64,000 nucleotides of DNA from Streptacidiphilus jiangxiensis (GTDB taxonomy: Bacteria > Actinomycetota > Actinomycetes > Streptomycetales > Streptomycetaceae). Location of the stretch: assembly GCF_900109465.1 (NCBI RefSeq), contig NZ_FOAZ01000034.1, forward strand, positions 1 through 64,000, read 5' to 3'. A program made the translations under genes and the position numbers. The notes below the pieces were generated by a model. It made no database searches and was not told where the DNA came from. It saw only the letters and a program-made list of their open reading frames with translations. Shown here piece by piece: positions 48,638-56,706 of this stretch (the first letter of the stretch is position 1; the number at the start of each line of letters is the position of its first letter).

Positions 48638-50278
48638 GTGAAGCTCACGATCCGCTCCGCCGTCGGACTCCTCGCAGCGCCGCTGCCGATCCTCGCCCTC
48701 GCCCTGGCCGTGCCCGCGCAGGCCACCACCACCCCGGCGGCGCTGCACGGCGACGTGCTCCCGGCGATCGCCCACTTCCAGCGCGTCGGAGCGGTCGACG
48801 CCCGCCGGTCGATACCCGTCACCCTCAGCCTCGCGCTGCGCGACCAGGCGGCCCTGACCGCCTTCCTTGGACAGGTCACCGACCCCCAATCCCCGCAGTA
48901 CCGGCACTACCTGACGGTCCAGCAGTTCGCGGACCGCTTCGGCGCTACGGCGCGGACCGTCGCACGGGTCACCGCGTATCTGCGCAGCCAGGGGCTCACC
49001 GTCGGCCAGGTCAGCGCCAACCACCTGAGCGTGCAGGCCCGCGGCACCGCCGCCCAGGTCGAGAAGGCCTTCGGGGCCACCCTCGCCGACTACCGCGACC
49101 CCGCCTCACGCCAGGACTTCTACGCCAACACCGCCGCCCCGGTGCTCCCCGCCGCCATCGCCGCCGACGTCACCGACGTGGCCGGCCTGAACAACTACGC
49201 CCACTACCACACGAACCTGGCCCGCAAGACGACCGCGACGGCGTCCCCCGGGGCGACTCACCCGGGTCTGACCCCCGCGCACGCCCGCTCCGCGTACAAC
49301 GTCGCCCCGGCCATCGGCGCCGGCTACAACGGCCACGGCGTCACCGTCGGCCTGTTGGAGTTCTCCGCCTACACGCAGTCGGACGTGACCACCTACGACA
49401 AGGGTTACGCGCTGACCCCGCCCACACCCGTGGTGCGCGCCGCGGGCGGCGGCACCACCGACACCTCCGGCCAGGACGAGGTCGAGCTCGACATCGAGGT
49501 CGTCCAGGCCCTCGCCCCGCAGGCCTCGGTCAAGGTCTACGAGGCGCCCAACAGCGACGCCGGCGAACTGGCCGTCTACGCGGCGCTGGTCAGCGACGAC
49601 GTCCCCGTCATCTCCACCAGTTGGGGCCAGTACGAGGCGGGCGAGACCCCCTCAAACCTGACCGCCGTCGACACCGACCTGCAGGAGGCCGCCGCCCAGG
49701 GGCAGTCCGTCTACGCGGCGTCGGGTGACAGCGGCTCCGACGACGCCGGCAACGGCGGCACCTCCGTCGACTTCCCCGCCGCCGACCCCTGGGTCTCCGG
49801 CACCGGCGGCACCACGCTCTCCCTCAACTCCTCCGGCGCCTGGAGCAAGGAGACCGCCTGGAGCGGCAGTGGCGGCGGCGTCTCCTCGCAGTTCGCCACG
49901 CCGAGCTTCCAGAGCAAGGTCGACACCAGCGGGTCCCGGTACGTGCCCGACGTCGCCGCCGACGCCAACCCGAGCACCGGCTGGTCCGTCTACAGCCAGG
50001 GCGCCTGGACCGAGTACGGCGGCACCAGCGCCGCCGCCCCCAACTGGGCCGCCTTCACCGCGATCTACGACAGCGAGGCCGCCGCCAAGGGCAAGCCGTC
50101 CTTCGGCTTCGCCAACTCCACCATCTACGCCCTGGCCCAGTCGTCGAACTACAGCAAGGCGTTCCACGACGTCACCGGCGGAAGCAACGGCGCATACAGC
50201 GCCGGCACCGGCTACGACCGGGTGACAGGCTGGGGCTCGTACAACGGTGCGAACTTCCTCTCCGCCGAACTGGGCTGA
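48638..50278 (+). CDS. S53 family serine-carboxyl peptidase (sedolisin/kumamolisin type)
   Basis: 546 residues, GTG start. Signal peptide (VGLLAAPLPILALALAVPAQA), pro-kumamolisin domain (about 40-190) and catalytic domain from about 210. Catalytic residues: E281 and D285 (DEVELDIEV), oxyanion D364 (ASGDSG) and nucleophile S464 in YGGTSAAAPNW. Calcium-site Asp residues are in DVTGGSNG. Sedolisins are secreted and active at acid pH, cleaving proteins for nutrition. The gene is monocistronic and followed by an exceptionally strong hairpin. Confidence 0.95.
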   Translation: MKLTIRSAVGLLAAPLPILALALAVPAQATTTPAALHGDVLPAIAHFQRVGAVDARRSIPVTLSLALRDQAALTAFLGQVTDPQSPQYRHYLTVQQFADRFGATARTVARVTAYLRSQGLTVGQVSANHLSVQARGTAAQVEKAFGATLADYRDPASRQDFYANTAAPVLPAAIAADVTDVAGLNNYAHYHTNLARKTTATASPGATHPGLTPAHARSAYNVAPAIGAGYNGHGVTVGLLEFSAYTQSDVTTYDKGYALTPPTPVVRAAGGGTTDTSGQDEVELDIEVVQALAPQASVKVYEAPNSDAGELAVYAALVSDDVPVISTSWGQYEAGETPSNLTAVDTDLQEAAAQGQSVYAASGDSGSDDAGNGGTSVDFPAADPWVSGTGGTTLSLNSSGAWSKETAWSGSGGGVSSQFATPSFQSKVDTSGSRYVPDVAADANPSTGWSVYSQGAWTEYGGTSAAAPNWAAFTAIYDSEAAAKGKPSFGFANSTIYALAQSSNYSKAFHDVTGGSNGAYSAGTGYDRVTGWGSYNGANFLSAELG

Positions 50279-50299
50279 CCCCCGGGTCCGAGCCGACCC

Positions 50300-50342
50300 T
50301 GCCGTTCCGTCGGGCCGAGCACGCCGGCTCGACGGAACGGCA
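50300..50342 (+). terminator. Strong terminator after the sedolisin gene
   Basis: 13-bp perfect inverted repeat TGCCGTTCCGTCG / CGACGGAACGGCA, extendable to an 18-bp stem (one G-T pair) with a 7-base loop. It begins 22 bases after the stop codon. No T-tract, as is usual in high-GC genomes. Confidence 0.85.
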
Positions 50343-50435
50343 GGACGCGTGGCCGATGCGGCGGCCGGCCCGAGGACGGCGACGCCCAAAGTCCTCCACT
50401 GGTCGAGGCAGGAGTCATGTCCGGGGCGGCACGCG

Positions 50436-50864
50436 TCAGGCGAGCCGGTCAGGGAGCGGGGCCAAGCTGTAGTTGGCCCAGACGTAGGCGTCCATCTGAT
50501 GCTGGTCACCGGACAGGTTGCGGACCCGATCCACCTTGCCGTCGGCGTTGAAGTGCCACACGAGCGCCCACATCGTGTCGACCTTGCCGACTCCCTCGGT
50601 GGACCAGCCGCGGTGGATGTCGACGACGTACTCGTCGTTGGCCTCCAGGAACAGTGGCTCGGCCTGGAAGCCGGCCTTGCCGAGCTGGGTGAAGAACGCC
50701 ACGATCTCCTCGACCCCGTGCTTGGTGCCGGACAACGGATGGTGGCCGGGGATGGTCCACTCGAGGTCGTCGGTCAGGACCTGCCGCATGCCGTCCAGGT
50801 CGTAGGCCGCGTAGGCGGCGAAGAACCTGCTGATGGCCTCGATCTTCGGGTTCGTGCTGGTCAT
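50436..50864 (-). CDS. NTF2-like (SnoaL) family protein
   Basis: 142 residues with the NTF2/SnoaL cone fold: helix ISRFFAAYAAYDLDGMRQVLTDDLEWTIPGHHPLSGTKHGVEEIVAFFTQLGKAG, then strands (FLEANDEYVVDIHRG, TMWALVWHFNADGKVDRVRNLSGDQHQMDAYVW). Relatives are small-molecule binding proteins or isomerases/cyclases; the pocket residues do not define a substrate. It is divergent from a LysR gene across 105 bases and is its likely target. Confidence 0.9.
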   Translation of the reverse strand: MTSTNPKIEAISRFFAAYAAYDLDGMRQVLTDDLEWTIPGHHPLSGTKHGVEEIVAFFTQLGKAGFQAEPLFLEANDEYVVDIHRGWSTEGVGKVDTMWALVWHFNADGKVDRVRNLSGDQHQMDAYVWANYSLAPLPDRLA

Positions 50865-50969
50865 GATGCCGCTTCCCTCGAGTCGTCCGGCGAGCTGTTC
50901 CGCTCACGTGATCAAGGCTGCCGGACCCTGGTCGGGGGCGTCCAATACCTGGTTCCATAACCTGGCGGC

Positions 50970-51881
50970 ATGGACATCGACACCCGCCTGCTGCGCTACT
51001 TCACCGCCGTCGCCCAGGAAGGGAACCTCACCCGCGCCGCGGAGCGCCTGTTCGTCTCGCAGCCGGCGCTCACCAAGCAGATCAAGCAGCTGGAAACCCA
51101 GGTGGGCGTCGAGTTGTTCGTCCGGTCCCGTGCCGGGATGACGCTGACTCCCGCCGGCGCCGCACTGGCGAGCGAGGCCACCGCCGTGCTCACCGCCTGG
51201 CAGGTCGCGTTGCGCCGGACCCGCGCGGCCGCCGGCCGGGCCGCGCGTACGCTGCGGATCGGCTTCGTTGCCAGCGCAGCCAACGAACACACGCAGGAGA
51301 TCGTCGCCGCCTTCGCCCGGCGGCACCCGGGCTGGCGCCTCGAGATGCACCAGTCCGACTGGGCGGACCCCACGGCGGGCCTGGCCGACGGCTCGGTCGA
51401 CGCCGCACTGCTGCGGCTCCCCTTCCCCGGTCAGGAGGCCTTCCGCGTCACGACCTTGCTGACGGAGCCCCGCTGGGTCGCGCTGCCCGCCGGTCACCGG
51501 CTGGCGCAGGTCTCCGAAGTTCCCTTCCACGACCTGTGGGACGAGCCGTTCGTCGCCACCCCGCCGGAGTCCGGCTCGTGGCGTGACTGGTGGCTGGCCG
51601 CCGACGAACGCGACGGCCACCCGGCCCGCATCGGCGTCGTGGCGCACAACCCCGACGAGTGGCTCAACGCCATCGTCAACGGCTACGGCGTCAGCCTCAC
51701 GCCCGCTGCCACCGCCCGCTTCTACCAACGCCCCGGTATCGTCTACCGCCCCGTCACCGGTGTCAGCCCCAGCCACGTCGCGGTCGCGTGGAGCGCGGCC
51801 GCCGACCACGACCGGATCGTCCAGGACTTCGTCCACGCCTGCACGACGGTCTGTGCCGAGCCGGAGGACCCGCGCCCATGA
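50970..51881 (+). CDS. LysR-family transcriptional regulator
   Basis: 303 residues. Winged helix at 1-60 (LLRYFTAVAQEGNLTRAAERLFVSQPALTKQIKQLETQVGVELFVRSRAGMTLTPAG), then a type 2 periplasmic-binding effector domain (LRIGFVASAANEHTQEIVAAFARRHPG, ALLRLPFPGQEAFRVTTLLTEPRWVALPAGHRLA). LysR proteins typically control the divergent gene, here the SnoaL-like protein, in response to a small ligand. Confidence 0.94.
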   Translation: MDIDTRLLRYFTAVAQEGNLTRAAERLFVSQPALTKQIKQLETQVGVELFVRSRAGMTLTPAGAALASEATAVLTAWQVALRRTRAAAGRAARTLRIGFVASAANEHTQEIVAAFARRHPGWRLEMHQSDWADPTAGLADGSVDAALLRLPFPGQEAFRVTTLLTEPRWVALPAGHRLAQVSEVPFHDLWDEPFVATPPESGSWRDWWLAADERDGHPARIGVVAHNPDEWLNAIVNGYGVSLTPAATARFYQRPGIVYRPVTGVSPSHVAVAWSAAADHDRIVQDFVHACTTVCAEPEDPRP

Positions 51882-52027
51882 GCGTCTGAGTTGGGGCGGC
51901 TTCAGCCGGACGCCGACCGTGTCACGGACGGGCCTGGTGGGCTTCCCCCCAGCCGACACCGACCCCACACCGGCGACGACTCAGTGCCGCACGGCCCCCG
52001 CCGCCGACGTCCCGTCGGCCGCGCCGC

Positions 52028-52315
52028 TCACCGTTGCTCGCCCGCCTTCTGCAGGATCCGCTCAGCCTCGCGGACCGCCCACGACGTCCCGGTCTCGTCG
52101 AACTGCCGGTCCCAGGCCCGCTCGAACACGACAAGAAGCCGAGCACCGACGACGCCTGCCGCCGTCCACAGCACGGTGAGCACCGACAGGAACACCAGCA
52201 GCGCGTCACCCCCGCCGACGTGGGCCAGCGAGCCCGCGGCGAACAGGGCACCGCTGACCGCGAACCCGGAGTAGGCGACGATCGCCAGCCCCAGCGCGTA
52301 CGAACGGTGCGTCAC
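52028..52315 (-). CDS. Small two/three-helix membrane protein
   Basis: 95 residues from GTG 52315 (AGGGGG upstream); a weaker in-frame GTG lies at 52363. Hydrophobic segments YALGLAIVAYSGFAVSGALFAAG and ALLVFLSVLTVLWTAAGVVGARLLVV, then a charged amphipathic tail. The GTG overlaps the stop of a short upstream ORF (GTGA). Function unknown. Confidence 0.72.
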   Translation of the reverse strand: MTHRSYALGLAIVAYSGFAVSGALFAAGSLAHVGGGDALLVFLSVLTVLWTAAGVVGARLLVVFERAWDRQFDETGTSWAVREAERILQKAGEQR

Positions 52316-52467
52316 CGCGGCCCCCTGGACGGTCGGGAGGTGAGCCGGGCCAGGCGCGGGCACGTCTCGTCCGAGCCGCGGACCGCATGACGAAGAGCGC
52401 GCCGATCTGCATCGGCATGGCCGATGCCGTGGACGAGCCCCTGGTTCAGGACATCACGGAAAGTCAT
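52312..52467 (-). CDS. Short ORF coupled to the membrane protein
   Basis: 51 codons (MTFRDVLNQGLVHGIGHADADR...) behind a strong GGAGAGG ribosome site, ending in a TGA that overlaps the GTG of the membrane protein gene. It may be a small protein or a leader peptide for translational coupling. It is rich in Arg and His, with no known motif. Confidence 0.45.
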   Translation of the reverse strand: MTFRDVLNQGLVHGIGHADADRRALRHAVRGSDETCPRLARLTSRPSRGPR

Positions 52468-52670
52468 TGTTCCCTCTCCTCCACCCACCAGGGTTACCAC
52501 ACGAAACGCCCACGCAGCAGAGTGAAGGCGGTCGATACCTGCTGGAGTTGCACCGAGCCGCGCACTCCCCGCCCGGGAGCAGATCGCGCATGGATCACGG
52601 GCAGCGAACCAGGGGGCCGCGGCGCAGACCGCGCCACGAACCCCCCTCCCCGCCCTCGACTGGCGCAGTA

Positions 52671-53819
52671 TCAGGCGCACACGCCCGCATCGGCGTCGGC
52701 GTCGGCATCGGCATCGGCATCGGCGTTGGCGTCGGCGTCCGCCAGGGCCCTCACCACCCAGTCCGCTGCCTGCGGCAGCCATTCGCCCTGCGCGTTGCCC
52801 AGGAGGTGGTTCCCGTGCGGGACGAGGAGGAGCTCCCCGGAGGGGAGTTCGGTGCGCACATCGCCCGCGTTCAGAACTCCGGGAATGCGGTCCTCACCCC
52901 CCTCGACCAGCAGGACCGGTCCGGTGAGCTGCTCGGCCAGGCCGGCCAGGTCCACCCGCGCGGCGAAGCTGCGCGCCGCCGCCGGGCCGCCGCAGCGCTG
53001 TGCCAGGGTGGCCGTGACGAAGGGCACCAGACCCGCCCAGTCCAGCCGGCCGGGCCCGCTGACCAACACCGCAGCCCGAAGCCGGCGTTCGCCCGCGGCA
53101 GACTTGGCGGCGAACCAGCCACCCAGGCTCAGGCCCACCACGGCCGACCGCTCGACATCCAGATCGCTCCGCTCGGACAGGGCGTCCAGGGCTCGACCGG
53201 CGATCTGCTGGTACTCGGGCTCGAACGTGCTCGTACCTGCCAGCACGCCCTGTCCCGGCCCGTCGATCGCGAGCACGCCGAGCCCCCGCGACAACAGCGC
53301 CTCGATCACGGCATGGAACTCCTCCTTGCTGGAGTCCAGCCCGGGCACCACCAGTGCCACCGGAACGCGCCCGCCCTCGGCCGGCCGCCGCAACCACCCC
53401 GCGAAGCCCTCGCCCTCGACCCGCTCGGCCGCCGGGTCCAGCAGGGCCAACGCCCGACCCATGGCCCGGTCCGCCTCCAGCGCGAGCCGGGCCACCGCCG
53501 CGCGGTCGGGGTGCGGGAGCAGCGTGCCGAAGTGGAACCAGCGCGCGGCCATCCGGTACGCCGCCCCCGCCGTCTGCGCCGTCGCGGCTCGCTCACCTAC
53601 CGTCAGGTGCTCTCGGCCGGACGCCTCGCAGCGCACGGGCCAGTCCAACAGGGAGGTCAGGTCGGCCGTCACCCGGTCGTACTCGTACACGTCCAGCCCT
53701 GCACCGTGCGCCCGTGGCCGGTTCCCGGCGACGAAGGCGGCCGCCAGCCCGGGCGTCTCCAGGAACGCCAGGTCGACCTGCTCCCCTGGGCCTGCCGGTC
53801 CCCCGTTTGCTGATGTCAC
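52671..53819 (-). CDS. Alpha/beta hydrolase with Ala-Asp repeat tail
   Basis: 382 residues from GTG 53819 (GGAAGGA upstream). The N-terminal helical region and core resemble FrsA/2,6-dihydroxypseudooxynicotine hydrolase-type esterases: oxyanion area VPGLDSSKEEFHAVIEAL, nucleophile VVGLSLGGWFAA (GxSxG), acid VEGGEDRIPG and His in LVPHGNHLLGN. The C-terminus ends in an (Ala-Asp)n repeat (ADADANADADADADADAG) encoded by a hexanucleotide repeat. It is divergent from a MarR gene whose operator lies between them. The substrate is unknown. Confidence 0.9.
   Translation of the reverse strand: MTSANGGPAGPGEQVDLAFLETPGLAAAFVAGNRPRAHGAGLDVYEYDRVTADLTSLLDWPVRCEASGREHLTVGERAATAQTAGAAYRMAARWFHFGTLLPHPDRAAVARLALEADRAMGRALALLDPAAERVEGEGFAGWLRRPAEGGRVPVALVVPGLDSSKEEFHAVIEALLSRGLGVLAIDGPGQGVLAGTSTFEPEYQQIAGRALDALSERSDLDVERSAVVGLSLGGWFAAKSAAGERRLRAAVLVSGPGRLDWAGLVPFVTATLAQRCGGPAAARSFAARVDLAGLAEQLTGPVLLVEGGEDRIPGVLNAGDVRTELPSGELLLVPHGNHLLGNAQGEWLPQAADWVVRALADADANADADADADADADAGVCA
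52688..52745 (-). repeat. Hexanucleotide repeat encoding an (Ala-Asp)n tail
   Basis: About nine tandem GCRTCG units (coding strand GCCGAY) inside the 3' end of the hydrolase gene. Each unit adds Ala-Asp in frame, so slippage would change the tail length without breaking the frame. Confidence 0.85.
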
Positions 53820-53868
53820 AACAGATCCTTCCGATGGTTCCCCTGTCCGATCTTCAACACATGGATCA

Positions 53869-53886
53869 TCATCAAAGCATTGATGA
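53869..53886. promoter_or_regulatory. MarR-type operator between hydrolase and MarR genes
   Basis: TCATCAAAGCATTGATGA, an 18-bp near-perfect palindrome (8 of 9 paired positions), in the 111-base divergent gap. Size and AT-richness are typical of MarR operators. Confidence 0.7.
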
Positions 53887-53930
53887 CTGTCAACCAGCTT
53901 GTCTCTCGCCAAGCCTTGTATGGTGGGATC

Positions 53931-54383
53931 ATGGGAATGCCCGCGAACGAGCGCCTCGGACTCGACATCCGACGCGCTGAGCAGGAGCTGATGGCCGCCA
54001 AGCGGGCCGCGGTGGAACCGGCCGGACTCACCGTGCCGCAGTACGCCACCCTCCATGTGCTGGCCGAGAACGCCGGGATCAGCGGGGCGGCTCTGGCCCG
54101 CGCCTGCCAGGTCACCCCGCAGGCCATGGCCGTGGTGCTGAAGAACCTCACCGACCGTGGCCTGGTCGAACGCGCGCCCCACCCCTGGCACGGCAACGTC
54201 CTGGAGACGCGCCTCACGCCCGCCGGCCACACCGCCCTGACCCTCGCCGACGCCAGGGCCTGCGCCATCGAACACGCCATCGCCGAGGAACTGACCGAGG
54301 CCGAACGCACCCAACTGCGCGAACTCCTGGCCCGCTGCAACCACGCGGTCCGCCGCGCCGCACAGGCCCAGGCCGAGGCCTGA
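53931..54383 (+). CDS. MarR-family transcriptional regulator
   Basis: 150 residues from ATG 53931 (GGTGGG upstream); the upstream ATGs in this frame fall in the operator. Winged helix at about 35-100 (YATLHVLAENAGISGAALARACQVTPQAMAVVLKNLTDRGLVERAPHPWHGNVLETRLTPAG). It is divergent from the alpha/beta hydrolase and probably represses it and itself through the palindrome at 53869-53886. Confidence 0.93.
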   Translation: MGMPANERLGLDIRRAEQELMAAKRAAVEPAGLTVPQYATLHVLAENAGISGAALARACQVTPQAMAVVLKNLTDRGLVERAPHPWHGNVLETRLTPAGHTALTLADARACAIEHAIAEELTEAERTQLRELLARCNHAVRRAAQAQAEA

Positions 54384-54478
54384 CACGGCGTCGACTCAGG
54401 AGTTGTCCGAAGGCGCACACGGCCCCGATGAGATCGGTGGGCGGCTTCGCGTCGGACGAGGAGCGGTTAGCATCCCGC

Positions 54479-54991
54479 ATGGCCACGCACTGGACGAACA
54501 GTTCCGAGACCTTCGCGCTGCTTCTTCGGCGCCAGGGACTCGACCCGGACGCGGTCGACGACGTCACGCGGGCATGGTCCGCGTTCCAGGAGTTCGTCCA
54601 GACGGACATCGACGGGATCGAGCCGGCGGAGGACGACGGCGACGGGTTCAGCGTGCAGTGCGGCCGCTGGGCCTGGCACGACAACCGTCCCGCGCTCGCC
54701 TTCACCCGGCAGTTCGCGGTGCGCGACGAGAGCGACCGGGACGACGGCTTCGGGCAGACGCAGCTGTGGAGCGTGGAGCTCGTCCTGTTCTTCTCCGACG
54801 CCCCGGCCGGGGCCGACCTCGACGCGACGGCGTGGTCCACCGGCATGGGCTTCGACTTCGATCCCATCGGACCGCAACGGGCCGCGGCCCTGATCCGGAC
54901 CGCCGCGGTCATCGCGACGCTCCCACACGTCAGCGCGGTGTGGGCGGCGATCCCGGTCGGCAGCAGTCTCCGCCTGGAACGCGCGGACTGA
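54479..54991 (+). CDS. Hypothetical acidic protein
   Basis: 170 residues from ATG 54479; an in-frame ATG at 54428 is possible. The protein is acidic (DDGDGF, DESDRDDGFGQ) with strands around SVQCGRWAWHDNRPALAFTRQFAV and LWSVELVLFFSDAP. No domain is recognised. It resembles small actinobacterial hypothetical proteins, but I cannot name a family. Function unknown. Confidence 0.75.
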   Translation: MATHWTNSSETFALLLRRQGLDPDAVDDVTRAWSAFQEFVQTDIDGIEPAEDDGDGFSVQCGRWAWHDNRPALAFTRQFAVRDESDRDDGFGQTQLWSVELVLFFSDAPAGADLDATAWSTGMGFDFDPIGPQRAAALIRTAAVIATLPHVSAVWAAIPVGSSLRLERAD

Positions 54992-55068
54992 TCCGCGGGA
55001 TCTCCGCCGTCCGCCGCGCGCCCGTGGTCCTGAGGCGGTCGCCCCAGGTCCCGGCTCACGCCAGTGGA

Positions 55069-55218
55069 TCAGGCTCCCCAGCCGGAGTCGGCGGGGGCGA
55101 CGGCCTGGGGTGTGGCGGACGCCTGGGAGGTGGTGGGGGCCGGCGCGTGGCCGGGGGCGGTGAGGAGCAGGGCCAGGGCGGCGAGGGCGGCGATGAGGAG
55201 TCTCTGCGCGAAAGCCAT
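55069..55218 (-). CDS. Candidate small exported peptide
   Basis: A 49-codon ORF. The sequence MAFAQRLLIAALAALALLLT is a textbook signal peptide with an AxA-like cleavage region (GHAPA). The predicted mature part is about 23 residues, Ala/Pro/Thr-rich and ending DSGWGA. The ribosome site is weak (AGGA, 11 bases away). It lies directly downstream of the LuxR-type regulator on the same strand and beside the carbamoyl/sulfo cluster. It could be a signalling peptide, a small secreted factor or a precursor; none is shown. Confidence 0.55.
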   Translation of the reverse strand: MAFAQRLLIAALAALALLLTAPGHAPAPTTSQASATPQAVAPADSGWGA

Positions 55219-55245
55219 GATCTTTTGATTCCTGTCTGAGGGGTG

Positions 55246-55261
55246 GCGGGCGGAGGCCCGC
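55246..55261 (-). terminator. Hairpin between LuxR-type regulator and the small peptide gene
   Basis: GCGGGC-GGAG-GCCCGC, 6-bp arms and a 4-base loop, 97 bases after the regulator stop and 28 bases before the small ORF. It is either a terminator or a leader structure for the peptide gene. Confidence 0.45.
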
Positions 55262-55357
55262 TCTCATTGTTTCGAAGCGATGAGGCTGGTCAGGGACGTG
55301 TGGCCGGTCCGTTTCCCGCAGTGCGCAAAGCAGAACCCGGCGCCGCCCGGGCAGGCG

Positions 55358-56344
55358 CTACTCGTCGCGGAACCAGCCCTCGGCGTGGACCAGATAGCCG
55401 AGTTGGGCGCGGCTGCGGCTGCCCAGCTCCTCGGAGACGCGCTGGATGTGCTTGGAGACCGTGCGGGTGCTGATGCCGAGCTTGTGGGCGATGCCTGCGT
55501 CCGTGCACCCGTCGACGACCAGGCGGATGACGTCGCGCCGGACCCGGTCCGTGAGCAGTTCCGGTCTTCCACCGCCCGGTTCGACGGAGAGGGTCACCGC
55601 GTGGTCCCACATGTACTCGAAGACCTTCACCAGGTAGTCGACCAGGGACGGGGTGTTGATGACGAGTGCGGAGTGCTGCCGGTCCGGTCCGGCGGGGACG
55701 AAGGCGATGGCGCGGTCGCAGATGATCAGCCGGTCGAAGACCTGGTTGATGGTGCGCACCTGCGCGCCGTGCTCGGAGACCCGCTGGATGTAGGCGCGGG
55801 TGGGCGGATGGTTGCGCACGGTGTGCTGGTAGAGCGTGCGCTGTCGGACGCCGCGGGCGGACAGTGCCAGGTCGCGGGTGAGCGCCTGCTCGAGGATCTC
55901 GGCCGGGCGCCCGCCGCCGGGTTGGGCGGTGAGCAGCTCGAAGCGGCAGGAGTCGACGGCCTCCGCCAGGGCGGTGGAGATGGTCGCGGCGCCGCTGAGC
56001 TGGCGTATCGCGGGGCGACTGCGGTCCAGGAACTCGCGGTACACCGGTTCCGCCTCGGCCACGGCCCGGCGCAGTTTCGACAGCTGCTCCTGTTGCTCGG
56101 AGATCGCCTCCTCCAGCGGCCGGGAGAGGTCGGCCGCGGCGATGTCGGGGGGCATGGGGACGACGGTGTTCGGGTCGTCGGCGAGTGCGTGGACGAGCCC
56201 GAGCCGGGTGAGGCACTTGGGGGTCGCCGCGGTCGGCGCCCCGCCGTCGGCCCAGGCCTGCTGGTAGACCCGCATGCCGGCCTCGCAGATGCCGGCTCCG
56301 TTCCGCGTGCAGTCGCCCGCGGCATCTGCGTCGCCTGCTTGCAT
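55358..56344 (-). CDS. LuxR-type (HTH) regulator with coiled-coil/PLD-like sensor region
   Basis: 328 residues. An N-terminal TrmB-like helix region with a Cys pair (GICEAGMRVYQQAWADG) is followed by a coiled coil (LEEAISEQQEQLSKLRRAVAEAEPVYREFL). The middle domain is seen in Streptomyces cluster-linked regulators (FELLTAQPGGGRPAEILEQALTRDLALSARGVRQRTLYQHTVRNHPPTRAYIQRV). The C-terminal LuxR helix-turn-helix is LLTDRVRRDVIRLVVDGCTDAGIAHKLGISTRTVSKHIQRVSEELGSRSRAQLGYLVH. Regulators of this layout often control adjacent specialised-metabolite genes. It is divergent from the carbamoyltransferase operon, its probable target. Confidence 0.9.
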   Translation of the reverse strand: MQAGDADAAGDCTRNGAGICEAGMRVYQQAWADGGAPTAATPKCLTRLGLVHALADDPNTVVPMPPDIAAADLSRPLEEAISEQQEQLSKLRRAVAEAEPVYREFLDRSRPAIRQLSGAATISTALAEAVDSCRFELLTAQPGGGRPAEILEQALTRDLALSARGVRQRTLYQHTVRNHPPTRAYIQRVSEHGAQVRTINQVFDRLIICDRAIAFVPAGPDRQHSALVINTPSLVDYLVKVFEYMWDHAVTLSVEPGGGRPELLTDRVRRDVIRLVVDGCTDAGIAHKLGISTRTVSKHIQRVSEELGSRSRAQLGYLVHAEGWFRDE

Positions 56345-56706
56345 GCGTACCCCACCCCTTCCGGTTGACGCCGTGCGTGGGCACGAACGTCCTCACGTGT
56401 CGCTCCCGCTTCCTCTGCTCGGCAGAATCGAGTTCGCCAACGGCAGTGATCATGAGGTTCGGCGACGTGCTTGGTGCTGTCAATTGCGGAATCGGCACCT
56501 CCAGGTCGCTTGCGCACTGCCAATGGCGGCAAACACGGACAACAGCTGCCCAGGCGACTCCTGTCGCATTTACACCCTGAATGGCTCGACCCCTCAGGTG
56601 ATGACAGGCCGTCGGCCCTGCATGCGGCGAGACGGAACGGGCATGCAGCGCCCTCCCCCGGGATCACGGGCGGACGGGGCAATCGGAACACTCGGGAGAA
56701 TTTGTC
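56345..56706. promoter_or_regulatory. Divergent promoter region of the sulfo/carbamoyl cluster
   Basis: 362 bases, noticeably less GC-rich than the flanking genes (AT-rich patches around 56450-56600). On the minus strand TTGACA (about 56480) is a possible -35 for the regulator. GGGAGAA is the ribosome site of the carbamoyltransferase. I see no convincing gene or strong palindrome in it. Confidence 0.45.
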
